63,566 nt of DNA from Clostridia bacterium (lineage in GTDB: Bacteria > Bacillota > Clostridia > Christensenellales > CAG-138). Position 1 is the first letter of the stretch; every line of letters starts with the position of its first letter. The position numbers and the translations under genes were made by a program. Of the stretch, positions 1 through 8,774 are shown piece by piece. The DNA lies in assembly GCA_017451295.1 (NCBI GenBank), contig JAFSPW010000049.1, positions 1 through 63,566 on the forward strand, read 5' to 3'. The notes below the pieces were generated by a model that saw only the letters and a list, made by a program, of their open reading frames with translations, was not told where the DNA came from and did not search any database.

Positions 1-58
1 ATCGAACTCCTGTTACCGCCGTGAAAGGGCGATGTCTTAACCGCTTGACCACGGGGCC
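1..58 (-). tRNA. tRNA-Glu (UUC), 3' end cut by the window edge
   Basis: Read on the minus strand it begins GGCCCCGTGGTCAAGCGGTT, with a TTTC-containing anticodon loop (anticodon TTC) and a GAGTTCGAT T-loop running off the left edge. The acceptor 3' strand is missing because the window starts inside the gene. It lies 5 bases downstream of tRNA-Pro in the same orientation, so the two are probably one transcript. Confidence 0.93.
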
Positions 59-63
59 ACACC

Positions 64-140
64 TGGTCGGGGTGAGAGGATTCGAACCTCCGGCCCCATG
101 CTCCCAAAGCACGTGCGCTACCGGACTGCGCTACACCCCG
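64..140 (-). tRNA. tRNA-Pro (UGG)
   Basis: On the minus strand the 5' CGGGGTG pairs with a 3' CACCCCG, and the CCA end is encoded. The anticodon loop is TTTGGGA (anticodon TGG) and the T arm holds GGTTCGAATCC. It is the first gene of a Pro-Glu tRNA transcript. Confidence 0.96.
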
Positions 141-172
141 TAAAGCGCCACGCAACTTTTTGCGACTGGACA

Positions 173-201
173 AATATACATCATTGCGTACAAAATGTCA
201 A
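173..201 (-). promoter_or_regulatory. Promoter of the tRNA-Pro/tRNA-Glu transcript
   Basis: On the minus strand TTGACA (196-201) and TATATT (173-178) are separated by 17 bases, near the sigma-A consensus. The -10 is about 35 bases upstream of tRNA-Pro. No other gene follows on this strand. Confidence 0.75.
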
Positions 202-224
202 TAGCTTTTTTTCGAAATCTTCCA

Positions 225-1748
225 TTACAGCCAGTTGCCGAACAATCCCCGGGCGATAGCCTTGCCGAGTTTTCTACCGGCGGTATTCAAAACCGTGTTG
301 GTGGTGGTCCTGGCAACCTTCTTGGCGGCCTTCACCGTGGCGCTATCCTTCCTTTTGGCGGTGGTCTTCTTCTTTGCCTGCTCCTTTTCCTTGGCCTTGG
401 CGGCTTTTTCCTTTGCCGCCTGCTCCGCTTGCTGCTCCTTTTCCAGCTGAGCCGCCGCCCGTTCCTGCTCCTCCTTCAGCTTTTCATAGGCAGAATACCG
501 GTCCTGTGCCTCCTTATACTCGGTATACAGCATATCCCCGGCGAGAATCCGCTGCCGTGTGGACTCCTGGGCAGGAGCCATGAGACTTTGCGGCGGCAGG
601 ATGTTGGCCCGCTCCACCATGGAGGGAATGCCCTTCACATCGAGGAAGGAGACAAGGGCTTCCCCGGTACCGAGGGTCAGAATCTCCGCCTCTGCATCGA
701 GGTTGGGGTTGGGGCGGAAGGAGGCTGCCGCCGTCTTCACCGCCTTCAATTCCGTGGGGGTATAGGCTCGTAAGCCATGCTGTATGCGATTGCTCAGCTG
801 AGCAAGGACCTGATTAGGAATGTCCGCCGGGCTTTGGCTCACAAAATAGATGCCCACGCCCTTGGAGCGAATCAGCTTCACCAGCTGCACAATCTTATCC
901 AAAAAAGCCTTGGGGGCATCCTGGAACAGCAGATGGGCTTCATCAAAGAAGAACACGGCCTTGGGTTTTTCCGGGTCGCCCACTTCGGGCAAGCGTTCAA
1001 ACAGCTCCGAAACCAGCCAAATCAAAAACGTACTGTAAATCAGCGGACTTTGAATCAGCTTGGTGCTGTCGAGAATATTGAGATACCCCCGGCCGTTCTC
1101 GTCCAGGCGCATCAAGTCCCGAATGGAGATGGAGGGTTCCCCGAAGAAGATATCCCCGCCTTCATCTTCAAGGCGCAGCAATGCCCGTTGAATGGCGCCG
1201 ATGCTCTGCGGGGTCACATTGCCATAGGTGGTGGTAAGCTCGCTCCGATTGTCGGAAACATAGCTCAGCATGGCCCGCAAATCCTTTAAATCAATGAGCT
1301 CGAGGCCGTTGTCGTCCGCCACCCTAAAGACGATATGCAGCACTCCCGTCTGCACTTCGGACAATCCCAACAGTCGTGAGAGCATCATGGGTCCCATGTC
1401 GGAAACCTTGATTCGCACGGGGATGCCCGTTTCGCCGAAGATGTCCCAAAAGGCCACGGGGAAGCCCATATACTTCCAGTCTGCACGAATGTCAAAGCGG
1501 TCGATGCGCTTTTGCATGCCTTCGTTGTCTGCGCCGGGCTCGGCAAGGCCGGAAACGTCGCCCTTTACATCCGCCAAAAAGACGGGCACACCCATGTGGG
1601 AAAAGGCCTCCGCCAGCACCTTCATGGTGACGGTCTTGCCCGTGCCGGTGGCGCCGGTGATGAGGCCGTGGCGGTTGGCCATCTTGGGAAGGAGATTAAT
1701 TTTGTTGCCGTTGCTGTTGGCTACATAGGCCAGCTCTTGTATATACAT
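225..1748 (-). CDS. HerA/YjgR-like ATPase (DUF853 family)
   Basis: A 507-residue P-loop ATPase of the HerA/FtsK-related DUF853 (YjgR) family. Walker A GATGTGKT is at residues 32-39 and a Walker B FFFDEAH near residue 265, followed by an Arg-containing segment typical of ring ATPases. From about residue 430 the protein becomes a Lys/Ala/Glu-rich, probably coiled and basic tail, then a short hydrophobic end. The start is set by AAGGAGG upstream of ATG 1748; an upstream extension in frame has no ribosome site. It stands alone, divergent from miaB. Family members are often annotated as helicases, but their true substrate is poorly known; a DNA-pumping or repair role is inference. Confidence 0.88.
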   Translation of the reverse strand: MYIQELAYVANSNGNKINLLPKMANRHGLITGATGTGKTVTMKVLAEAFSHMGVPVFLADVKGDVSGLAEPGADNEGMQKRIDRFDIRADWKYMGFPVAFWDIFGETGIPVRIKVSDMGPMMLSRLLGLSEVQTGVLHIVFRVADDNGLELIDLKDLRAMLSYVSDNRSELTTTYGNVTPQSIGAIQRALLRLEDEGGDIFFGEPSISIRDLMRLDENGRGYLNILDSTKLIQSPLIYSTFLIWLVSELFERLPEVGDPEKPKAVFFFDEAHLLFQDAPKAFLDKIVQLVKLIRSKGVGIYFVSQSPADIPNQVLAQLSNRIQHGLRAYTPTELKAVKTAAASFRPNPNLDAEAEILTLGTGEALVSFLDVKGIPSMVERANILPPQSLMAPAQESTRQRILAGDMLYTEYKEAQDRYSAYEKLKEEQERAAAQLEKEQQAEQAAKEKAAKAKEKEQAKKKTTAKRKDSATVKAAKKVARTTTNTVLNTAGRKLGKAIARGLFGNWL

Positions 1749-1778
1749 GGACGAACCCTCCTTGTTTTTCACTCTCCT

Positions 1779-1807
1779 ATAGTACCATCGGCAGCAAAAA
1801 AACACAA
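1779..1807 (-). promoter_or_regulatory. Promoter of the DUF853 ATPase gene
   Basis: On the minus strand TTGTGT (1802-1807), a 17-base spacer and TACTAT (1779-1784). It gives a leader of about 25 bases before the AAGGAGG ribosome site. Confidence 0.55.
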
Positions 1808-1824
1808 GGCGCAGAAAAAATCTG

Positions 1825-1853
1825 TTGTCCATATTCGCATTTTGCGATATAAT
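1825..1853 (+). promoter_or_regulatory. Promoter of the miaB-mutS-mutL-miaA operon
   Basis: TTGTCC (1825-1830), a 17-base spacer and a perfect TATAAT (1848-1853). Transcription would start near 1860, just before the ribosome site GGAGA at 1869-1873. The promoter is back to back with that of the DUF853 gene. Confidence 0.75.
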
Positions 1854-1884
1854 ACAGTCAATTATTTTGGAGATTTATGTGTAC

Positions 1885-3276
1885 ATGATAGCAAAGCAAA
1901 TCGAACCGGAACGGTTGCAGCGCCAACAGGCCATCTCTCGGCAGGTAAAGGAGCAAATCAGCTCCCGTAGCCCCACCTACTATATCGAGACCTATGGCTG
2001 CCAGATGAACGTCCGAGACTCTCAAACCATTGCTGGGCTGCTCGAACAGATGGGCTATCTGCCTGCCGCCAGCAAGGAAGAAGCCAAGGTGATTCTATTT
2101 AACACCTGCTGCGTTCGGGACCACGCGGAAAAGCGGCTGCTGGCTAACATCGGCGCCCTGAAGGAACGCAAGGATGGGGAGGAAGACCTGATCATCGGCA
2201 TCTGCGGCTGTATGATGCAGCAGCCGGACACGGCCAAAAAGGTTATGAACCGGTTCCCCTTCGTAAACTTCGTATTCGGCACCAATGTGCTGTGGCGGCT
2301 GCCGGAAATCATACAATGCGCCTTGTCCGGCGAAAGGGTCACGGCGACCGAGGAGGAGGGTTTCGCCATCGCAGAGGATCTGCCTGCTCAGCGGGACAGC
2401 CAATATTCCGCCTTTGTGAATATCACCTTCGGCTGCGACAACTTCTGCACCTATTGCATCGTGCCGTATGTCCGGGGCAGGGAGCGGTCCCGTGCGTTAG
2501 TGGATGTGGTGGAGGAGGTGCGCTCCCTTGCCAGCAGCGGCATCAGCGAAGTCACCCTGCTGGGGCAGAATGTGAACTCCTACGGCAAGGGGATGGATGT
2601 GGACTTTGCGGATTTATTGAAGGCTGTGAACGGCGTGGACGGCATCCGGCGCATCCGGTATATGTCCTCCCATCCCAAGGATTTAAGTCCCCGGCTTATG
2701 GAAGCCATCGCCCAGAACAGCAAGGTTTGTCACCACATGCACCTGCCGATGCAGTCCGGGAGCACAGAGATTCTGCGGCGGATGAACCGAAACTATTCCC
2801 GGGAAAAGTATCTGCAGCTCGTGGATAAGCTCAGAACCGTGGTGCCGGATATTGAATTGACCACCGATGTTATCGTCGGTTTTCCCGGGGAAACGGAACA
2901 GGATTTCCTGGACACCCTGTCATTGATGGACCAGGTTGGGTTTTCCGCTGCGTTCACCTTCAAATATTCCCCCAGGAAGGGGACCCGGGCTGCCGACATG
3001 CCGGACCAGATTCCGGAGGCGGTGAAGAAGGAGCGGCTCCAGCGGCTCAACGACCTGCAGACGCGCAAGACAAGAGAAAACAATCAAAAGTATCTCGGCC
3101 ACAGGGGAGAGGTTCTGGTGGAGGGCTTTGACCAGCGGGAGCAAACCCTGCTCTTTGGCAAGCTGGGTACCTTCAAAATGGTGTATTTTCCCGGGGATAA
3201 GGGCCTGCTGGGCACCTATCAGACCGTGACCGTAACGGACACGGCCAAAAACTCCCTATTAGGACAAATGGAGTAA
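1885..3276 (+). CDS. miaB: tRNA-2-methylthio-N6-isopentenyladenosine-37 synthase MiaB
   Basis: Radical-SAM methylthiotransferase that adds the methylthio group to i6A37 of tRNAs reading UNN codons. The N-terminal domain carries the cluster cysteines in YGCQMN, the NTCC segment and GCMMQ. The radical-SAM cluster motif is CDNFCTYC (CxxxCxxC), and the last ~65 residues form a TRAM RNA-binding domain. Length (463 residues) is normal. The start is uncertain: ATG 1885 is annotated, but in-frame GTG 1879 lies at better spacing from GGAGA (1869-1873). It heads an operon that also encodes MiaA, which makes the i6A substrate for this enzyme, so both steps of ms2i6A formation are co-transcribed. Confidence 0.97.
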   Translation: MIAKQIEPERLQRQQAISRQVKEQISSRSPTYYIETYGCQMNVRDSQTIAGLLEQMGYLPAASKEEAKVILFNTCCVRDHAEKRLLANIGALKERKDGEEDLIIGICGCMMQQPDTAKKVMNRFPFVNFVFGTNVLWRLPEIIQCALSGERVTATEEEGFAIAEDLPAQRDSQYSAFVNITFGCDNFCTYCIVPYVRGRERSRALVDVVEEVRSLASSGISEVTLLGQNVNSYGKGMDVDFADLLKAVNGVDGIRRIRYMSSHPKDLSPRLMEAIAQNSKVCHHMHLPMQSGSTEILRRMNRNYSREKYLQLVDKLRTVVPDIELTTDVIVGFPGETEQDFLDTLSLMDQVGFSAAFTFKYSPRKGTRAADMPDQIPEAVKKERLQRLNDLQTRKTRENNQKYLGHRGEVLVEGFDQREQTLLFGKLGTFKMVYFPGDKGLLGTYQTVTVTDTAKNSLLGQME

Positions 3277-3293
3277 ACAGAAAGAGAACGAAC

Positions 3294-5930
3294 ATGAAGA
3301 TAGTGGATGGACTTTCCCCCATGATGCGGCACTACTTGAAGATGAAGGAGCAGTATCCCGATTGCTTCCTGTTCTACCGCCTGGGCGATTTCTACGAAAT
3401 GTTTTTTGAGGATGCCATAGAGGGCAGCAAGCTCATGGAGCTTACCCTGACGGGCCGGGATTGCGGTCTGCAGGAAAGAGCGCCCATGTGCGGCGTGCCC
3501 TATCACAGCGTGGACACCTATGTGCAGCGCCTGATTTCCAAGGGCAAGAAGGTAGCCATCTGCGAGCAGATGGAGGACCCGGCCACCGCCAAGGGACTCG
3601 TAGACCGGGCGGTGATTCGGGTGATTACTCCCGGCACCGTCATTGAGGAAAAGCTGCTGGATGCCGGGAAGAACAACTTCCTGCTCAGCATCTATATGGG
3701 CAAAACCGGCTATGGCTATGCCTATGCGGATGTGTCCACCGGCGAGTTTATGGCCGGAGAAATCACGCCTTTGGAGGCAGATGACCAGCTTGTCAACGAG
3801 ATTGTTCGCATAGGACCCACGGAGTGCATCGCCAACGAGGCCGTGTTTGGGCAGGCGTATATCAAAAAGAAACTGCAGAGTTTGTGCTATTTAGAGAAGC
3901 AGCCGGACAGCATCTTCACCCCGGGGCGAGGGGAGGAGGTGCTAAAAAAGCACTTCGCCGTGGCGGCGCTGGACGGCTTTGGCTGCGCCGGAAAGCCTCT
4001 GGTTATCTCTGCCGCCGGGGCTTTGCTCCAGTATCTGCAGGATACCCAGAAGAACGGCCTCACCCATATACAGAAGCTGGGCATGGTGGTGCCCACGGAC
4101 TATATGCAGATAGATGCCAACACCCGGCGGAACCTCGAGCTGGTGTCCGGTATTCGTACCGGGACGGAAGGGAAAAACACCCTGGTCTACCTGTTGAATA
4201 AGACGAAGACCTCCATGGGGCAGCGGATGCTCAAAAGCTGGATTGACTGCCCCCTGCAAAATATTGCGGACATTGAAGCGCGGCAGCAGGCCGTACAGGA
4301 ATTGTTTGATTCCCCTCGGCTTCGCACCCGGCTGCAGGAGCATCTGGATAATATCTACGACATCCACCGCCTGTGCTCCAAGATTGCCTACGGCACCATC
4401 AACCCGAGGGACTGCATTGCCCTGTCCCGGTCCCTGCGGCAGATTGCCCCCATCAAAGCCCTTTTGGGGGACTGCAGCAGCCCGGAACTAATGCGTATTG
4501 CCGAGGCTTTGGACCCTATGGAGGATACTGCGACGGCCATCGATCAGGCCATTGCCGATGACCCTGCCCCCAATTTGAAGGAAGGCGGTGTCATTCGTAC
4601 CGGCTTTAACCAGGAGGTGGACGAGCTCAGGGATATCTCCGGCGGCGCCAAGAAATGGCTGGATGATGTGTTGACCCGGGAGCGGGAGAACACCGGAATT
4701 AAGAATCTGCGGATTGGCTTTAACAAGGTGTTCGGCTACTACTTGGAGGTGACCAAGTCCTATGTGGACCAGGTACCCTTCTATTATCAGCGCAAGCAAA
4801 CCCTGACCGGTGCCGAACGCTACATCACCCCGGAGCTGAAGGAGATTGAAAACAACATCCTGACCGCCAACGATAGGCTGATTCGGCTGGAAGCGGAGCT
4901 GTATACTAAGCTGCGGGAGTCCCTCCTCTGTGAAACGCCTCGCTTGGAGCAGAATGCCGCGCTGCTAGCCCAGTTGGATGTGCTGGCGAGCTTTGCCCAG
5001 GTGGCCATGACCAACCGCTATGTCTGCCCTAAGATGACGGATGATGGGGTTATCTGCATACAAAACGGCCGTCATCCCATTGTGGAAGGGAGCCTGAAAG
5101 ATGGGTTTATCCCCAACGATGTGCTGCTTGACAGAAAAGACAACCGGCTGCTGATTATCACCGGACCCAACATGGCGGGCAAGAGCACCTATATGCGTAT
5201 GACGGCCCTCATCACCATTATGGCCCACATAGGGTGCTTTGTGCCGGCAGACGAAGCCAGCATTTGCCTGGTGGACCGTATCTTCACCCGCATCGGCGCC
5301 AGCGACGACCTTTCCGCCGGGCAGAGCACCTTTATGGTGGAGATGAGCGAGGTGGCCAATATCCTGAATAATGCCACCAAAAACAGTCTTTTGATTCTGG
5401 ACGAAATCGGCAGAGGCACCAGCACCTATGACGGTCTTTCCATCGCATGGGCGGTGTTGGAGGATATTGCCGATCCGGCAGCCTGCGGTGCAAAAGCCCT
5501 CTTTGCCACCCACTACCATCAGCTTTCCGAGCTGGAAGGACACCTGAGCGGCGTGAAAAACTATCGCATATCCGTAAAGGAGATTGGAGAAGATATCCTC
5601 TTTCTCCACAAGATTGTCCGAGGCAGCGCCGACAAGAGCTTCGGCGTTCAGGTGGCAAGGCTGGCCGGGATTCCCCAGAATGTCATTGCCCGAGCCGGGG
5701 AAATCCTCCAGGATTTAGAGGCCGGACGGCAGGTGATTCGGGATGATTCCTCCTCTGTGGATAATGTGGACAACATGGATAACAGCAAAAATGCTGGGGA
5801 TAACTCGGTGGATAAGGCCGTTTTGGAGGATATTAAGGGGTTGGATTTGGAGAATTTGACGCCTATGATGGCCCTGCAGAAGCTGTATTCCTACCATGAT
5901 GCTTGGAGGGACTTGAAGCATGCTGATTAA
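3294..5930 (+). CDS. mutS: DNA mismatch repair protein MutS
   Basis: Mismatch sensor of 878 residues. The N-terminal mismatch-wedge motif GDFYEMF is near residue 33, followed by connector, lever and clamp domains. Walker A GPNMAGKST is near residue 624 and Walker B LLILDEIGRGTSTYDG near 700. The C-terminal ~65 residues begin with an Asp/Asn/Val-rich linker (about 815-840) before a short helical end, the usual place of the dimerisation/clamp-binding tail. The linker codons contain a perfect DnaA box in reverse (TGTGGATAA, 5756-5764). The gene lies 17 bases after miaB and overlaps mutL by 11 bases, so translation is coupled. Confidence 0.98.
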   Translation: MKIVDGLSPMMRHYLKMKEQYPDCFLFYRLGDFYEMFFEDAIEGSKLMELTLTGRDCGLQERAPMCGVPYHSVDTYVQRLISKGKKVAICEQMEDPATAKGLVDRAVIRVITPGTVIEEKLLDAGKNNFLLSIYMGKTGYGYAYADVSTGEFMAGEITPLEADDQLVNEIVRIGPTECIANEAVFGQAYIKKKLQSLCYLEKQPDSIFTPGRGEEVLKKHFAVAALDGFGCAGKPLVISAAGALLQYLQDTQKNGLTHIQKLGMVVPTDYMQIDANTRRNLELVSGIRTGTEGKNTLVYLLNKTKTSMGQRMLKSWIDCPLQNIADIEARQQAVQELFDSPRLRTRLQEHLDNIYDIHRLCSKIAYGTINPRDCIALSRSLRQIAPIKALLGDCSSPELMRIAEALDPMEDTATAIDQAIADDPAPNLKEGGVIRTGFNQEVDELRDISGGAKKWLDDVLTRERENTGIKNLRIGFNKVFGYYLEVTKSYVDQVPFYYQRKQTLTGAERYITPELKEIENNILTANDRLIRLEAELYTKLRESLLCETPRLEQNAALLAQLDVLASFAQVAMTNRYVCPKMTDDGVICIQNGRHPIVEGSLKDGFIPNDVLLDRKDNRLLIITGPNMAGKSTYMRMTALITIMAHIGCFVPADEASICLVDRIFTRIGASDDLSAGQSTFMVEMSEVANILNNATKNSLLILDEIGRGTSTYDGLSIAWAVLEDIADPAACGAKALFATHYHQLSELEGHLSGVKNYRISVKEIGEDILFLHKIVRGSADKSFGVQVARLAGIPQNVIARAGEILQDLEAGRQVIRDDSSSVDNVDNMDNSKNAGDNSVDKAVLEDIKGLDLENLTPMMALQKLYSYHDAWRDLKHAD

Positions 5931-7848
5931 AGTCTTGCCGCCCCATTTAGCCAACCAAATCGCCGCCGGTGAGGTGGTGGAGCGCCCGGCTTCCGTAGTG
6001 AAGGAATTGGTGGAAAACGCCCTCGATGCCCATGCCACAGCGGTGACCGTGGAGATTGAAGAAGGCGGCCTTGCCTCCATCCGCGTGGCGGACAACGGCA
6101 GCGGTATTGCGGCGGAGGATTGTCCCACGGCCTTTTTGCGCCACGCCACCAGCAAGATAAGCACTCAGGAGGATTTAGCCGCCATCGGCACCCTGGGGTT
6201 CAGGGGAGAGGCCCTGGCCTCCATTGGGGCTGTTTCCCATGTGACCTTGACCAGCCGCACGCCAAACAGCGACTATGGCACCAAGATAGTCTTTGATAAC
6301 GGGGAGCTGATTTCGAGCGAGCCCTGCTCCTGTCTGTTTGGCACCACCATTCAAGTGGACAGCCTCTTTGCTAAGGTCCCGGCCCGGCTGAAGTTTATGC
6401 GGGGCCAGCGGACGGAGGCGAGCTACATCGGCGATTTTATGGCCCGGGTCATTCTCGGGCGCCCAGATGTGGCCTTCCGCTTTATCAACGGCGGCAAAAC
6501 CGTGTATGAGACCTATGGCGACGGGAAGCTGCCCAGCGCCGTGTTCGCTGTATACGGGTCCCAGATAGCCGACAGGCTCCTGCCGCTGTCCTTTGATAAC
6601 GGGTATGTGCATTTGGAGGGGTATATCGGCAATCAGGAGATATCCCGTCCCAACCGTTCCCTGGAGACCATCTTTGTCAACGGCCGCTATATCCGCAGCG
6701 TGGGCTTGTTTTCCGCCATACAAAAGGCATACGACACCCGCATGATGGTGGGCCGGTACCCCTTTGCCCTTATCAACATCACCATCGCCAAGGAGGAGGT
6801 GGACGTGAATGTCCACCCGGCAAAGACGGAGGTTCGGTTTGTGGACCAGGCTCGGGTGGAGTATGCAATCACCAGCGCCTGCGCCCAGGCCCTGCGGGGA
6901 CCCGTGATTCCCGCCGTACATCTGCCCACGCCGCCCCGGCAGCGGGAGGAACAGCCTGTTTACTCTGGTTCACAAGAAAAACCCGCCAGCTCTGCCACGG
7001 TTTCTGCCAGCACGCCCTATACGCAACTGCCAAAGAAGCCCGTGGTGGGGAGCTATACCCAGGCATACAAGGAGCAAATTACCGTGCCGCCTCGCTCCGT
7101 GCTCAGGGAGAGCAGCGCCGGGTATTCCTACAACACCTTCACGCCTAAGGAGCCGCCCAAAGCGAAGGAAACGGCCACGGATACCCCTCAGGTGCCTGTG
7201 TTTGCCGTGGCCGGCAGTCGGCCTGCTGAGCCGGTCATCGGCCAGCGAAAGCCGGAACAAAACCAGATTCCCCTCGATTTTGCCGCCAACATCATCGGCT
7301 GTGCCTTTAGGACCTATTGGATTGTTCAGCATGAGGATGATTTGTATCTAATCGATCAGCATGCCGCCCACGAACGCCGTCTATACGAAGAGTTCACCAG
7401 CCGGGGCGTGGCGGCTGCCTCCCAGGAGCTGCTGCTGCCGCAGCTGGTTACCCTGCAGCCCAGGGAGTTTGAACTGATGCTGCAATGGCAAAACGAGCTG
7501 GAAGAGCTGGGGTATCGGTTTGAACAGGCCGGTACGTTAAGCATCAATCTTACCGCCGTGCCTGTGCTCAACGGCACCGTTTTTGACGGGGATTCCCTTC
7601 ACGAAGCCATCAACGCCATCGGTGAAGCGGGACGGGGCGCCAAGGAAGCCCTGGTACGAGAGAAGATTATCTATGCCTCCTGCAAGCATGCGGTGAAGGG
7701 TGGGGAGGAGCTGCAAAAAGAGGAGATTATCAGCCTTCTGCAGCTGTATGTGCAAAAGGGCATTCCCCTAACCTGTCCCCACGGCCGTCCGGTGGTGGTG
7801 CGGCTTTCCAAGCACGAGCTGGAAAAGATGTTCAAGCGTATCGTATGA
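5920..7848 (+). CDS. mutL: DNA mismatch repair protein MutL
   Basis: GHKL ATPase and nicking endonuclease of mismatch repair, 642 residues. N-terminal motifs are ENALDAH (ATP lid/Mg site), DNGSGI and GFRGEAL. A Pro/Ser-rich linker of low complexity spans about 330-430. The C-terminal domain has the endonuclease motif DQHAAHERRLYEE near residue 479, matching DQHA(x)2E(x)4E, and CPHGRP near 617. This is the nuclease-competent type expected where MutH is absent. The start ATG lies inside the mutS end and the stop overlaps the miaA start (ATGA). Confidence 0.97.
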   Translation: MLIKVLPPHLANQIAAGEVVERPASVVKELVENALDAHATAVTVEIEEGGLASIRVADNGSGIAAEDCPTAFLRHATSKISTQEDLAAIGTLGFRGEALASIGAVSHVTLTSRTPNSDYGTKIVFDNGELISSEPCSCLFGTTIQVDSLFAKVPARLKFMRGQRTEASYIGDFMARVILGRPDVAFRFINGGKTVYETYGDGKLPSAVFAVYGSQIADRLLPLSFDNGYVHLEGYIGNQEISRPNRSLETIFVNGRYIRSVGLFSAIQKAYDTRMMVGRYPFALINITIAKEEVDVNVHPAKTEVRFVDQARVEYAITSACAQALRGPVIPAVHLPTPPRQREEQPVYSGSQEKPASSATVSASTPYTQLPKKPVVGSYTQAYKEQITVPPRSVLRESSAGYSYNTFTPKEPPKAKETATDTPQVPVFAVAGSRPAEPVIGQRKPEQNQIPLDFAANIIGCAFRTYWIVQHEDDLYLIDQHAAHERRLYEEFTSRGVAAASQELLLPQLVTLQPREFELMLQWQNELEELGYRFEQAGTLSINLTAVPVLNGTVFDGDSLHEAINAIGEAGRGAKEALVREKIIYASCKHAVKGGEELQKEEIISLLQLYVQKGIPLTCPHGRPVVVRLSKHELEKMFKRIV

Positions 7849-8774
7849 AGCTGCTGCTGATTTGCGGGCCAACGGCCTGCCATAAGAGTGAAACGGCGCT
7901 GCGCCTGGCAAAGGCCTTTGACGGGGAGATACTCTCCGCCGATTCCGTCGCCGTATATCGAGGCATGGATATCGGTTCCGCCAAGCCCACGAAGCAGGAG
8001 CAGCGGCAAGTGCCCCATCACCTGATTGACATTGCAAGCCCGGACGATGGAGATTTCTCCGTCTCTGCCTTCCAAAAGGCTGCCGATGCTGCCATTGTCG
8101 ACATAAGCAGCCGAAACAAACTCCCCATTTTGGTGGGCGGCAGCGGTCTATACTGCGATGCCGTGCTGGAAAACATGGGCTATGCCTTGCCGAAGGACCC
8201 AGCGTTGCGCGCTGAGCTGGAATCGGAATATGACCGTGACCCTCAGGCTTTCTTTGCCGCCATGGCGGCAGATGACCCGGCAGCAGGGGAGAGACTGCAC
8301 CCAAATGACAAAAAGCGGGTGGTTCGGGCCCGGGAGGTGTACTTGCTTTGCGGCAAGCCCTTCTCCGCCTTCAATACGGATTATCAGCAAGCGCAGCACA
8401 ACAGCCGTTACGATGCCTTGCGTATCGGGCTGAATATGGACAGAGACCTTTTATACGCCGCCATCGAAGGGCGGGTGGACAGGATGATACAGCAGGGACT
8501 TATCCAGGAGGCCAAGGCCCTCTATGATAAGGGCTATGACCGGCAGCTGCCCGCCATGCAGGCTATCGGCTATGCCCAGCTGTTTGCCTATTTTGACCAA
8601 GAAGTGTCCCTAACCCGGGCGATTTTGGATATCAAGCAGGCCACCCGGCGGTTTGCCAAGCGGCAGCTGACCTGGTTTGGGCGGGATGAACGAATCCGTT
8701 GGTTTGATTGTGGAAATTACGAGCAGGCGTACCTTGGTATTTACGCCTATGTAAAGGAGAATTTGAACAAATGA
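7845..8774 (+). CDS. miaA: tRNA dimethylallyltransferase MiaA, with an unusual P-loop
   Basis: Transfers the dimethylallyl group to A37 of tRNA, the step before MiaB. Family motifs include ILSADSVAVYRGMDIGSAKP near residues 30-48, GGSGLY near 100 and a C-terminal RRFAKRQLTWF. Length (309 residues) is normal. The N-terminal P-loop reads GPTACHKS (residues 8-15): the invariant glycine before lysine is His, encoded by CAT, where most members have GPTASGKT. All other motifs look intact, so this may be a tolerated variant or reduced activity. ATGA overlaps at both ends tie it to mutL and to the next gene. Confidence 0.94.
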   Translation: MKLLLICGPTACHKSETALRLAKAFDGEILSADSVAVYRGMDIGSAKPTKQEQRQVPHHLIDIASPDDGDFSVSAFQKAADAAIVDISSRNKLPILVGGSGLYCDAVLENMGYALPKDPALRAELESEYDRDPQAFFAAMAADDPAAGERLHPNDKKRVVRAREVYLLCGKPFSAFNTDYQQAQHNSRYDALRIGLNMDRDLLYAAIEGRVDRMIQQGLIQEAKALYDKGYDRQLPAMQAIGYAQLFAYFDQEVSLTRAILDIKQATRRFAKRQLTWFGRDERIRWFDCGNYEQAYLGIYAYVKENLNK

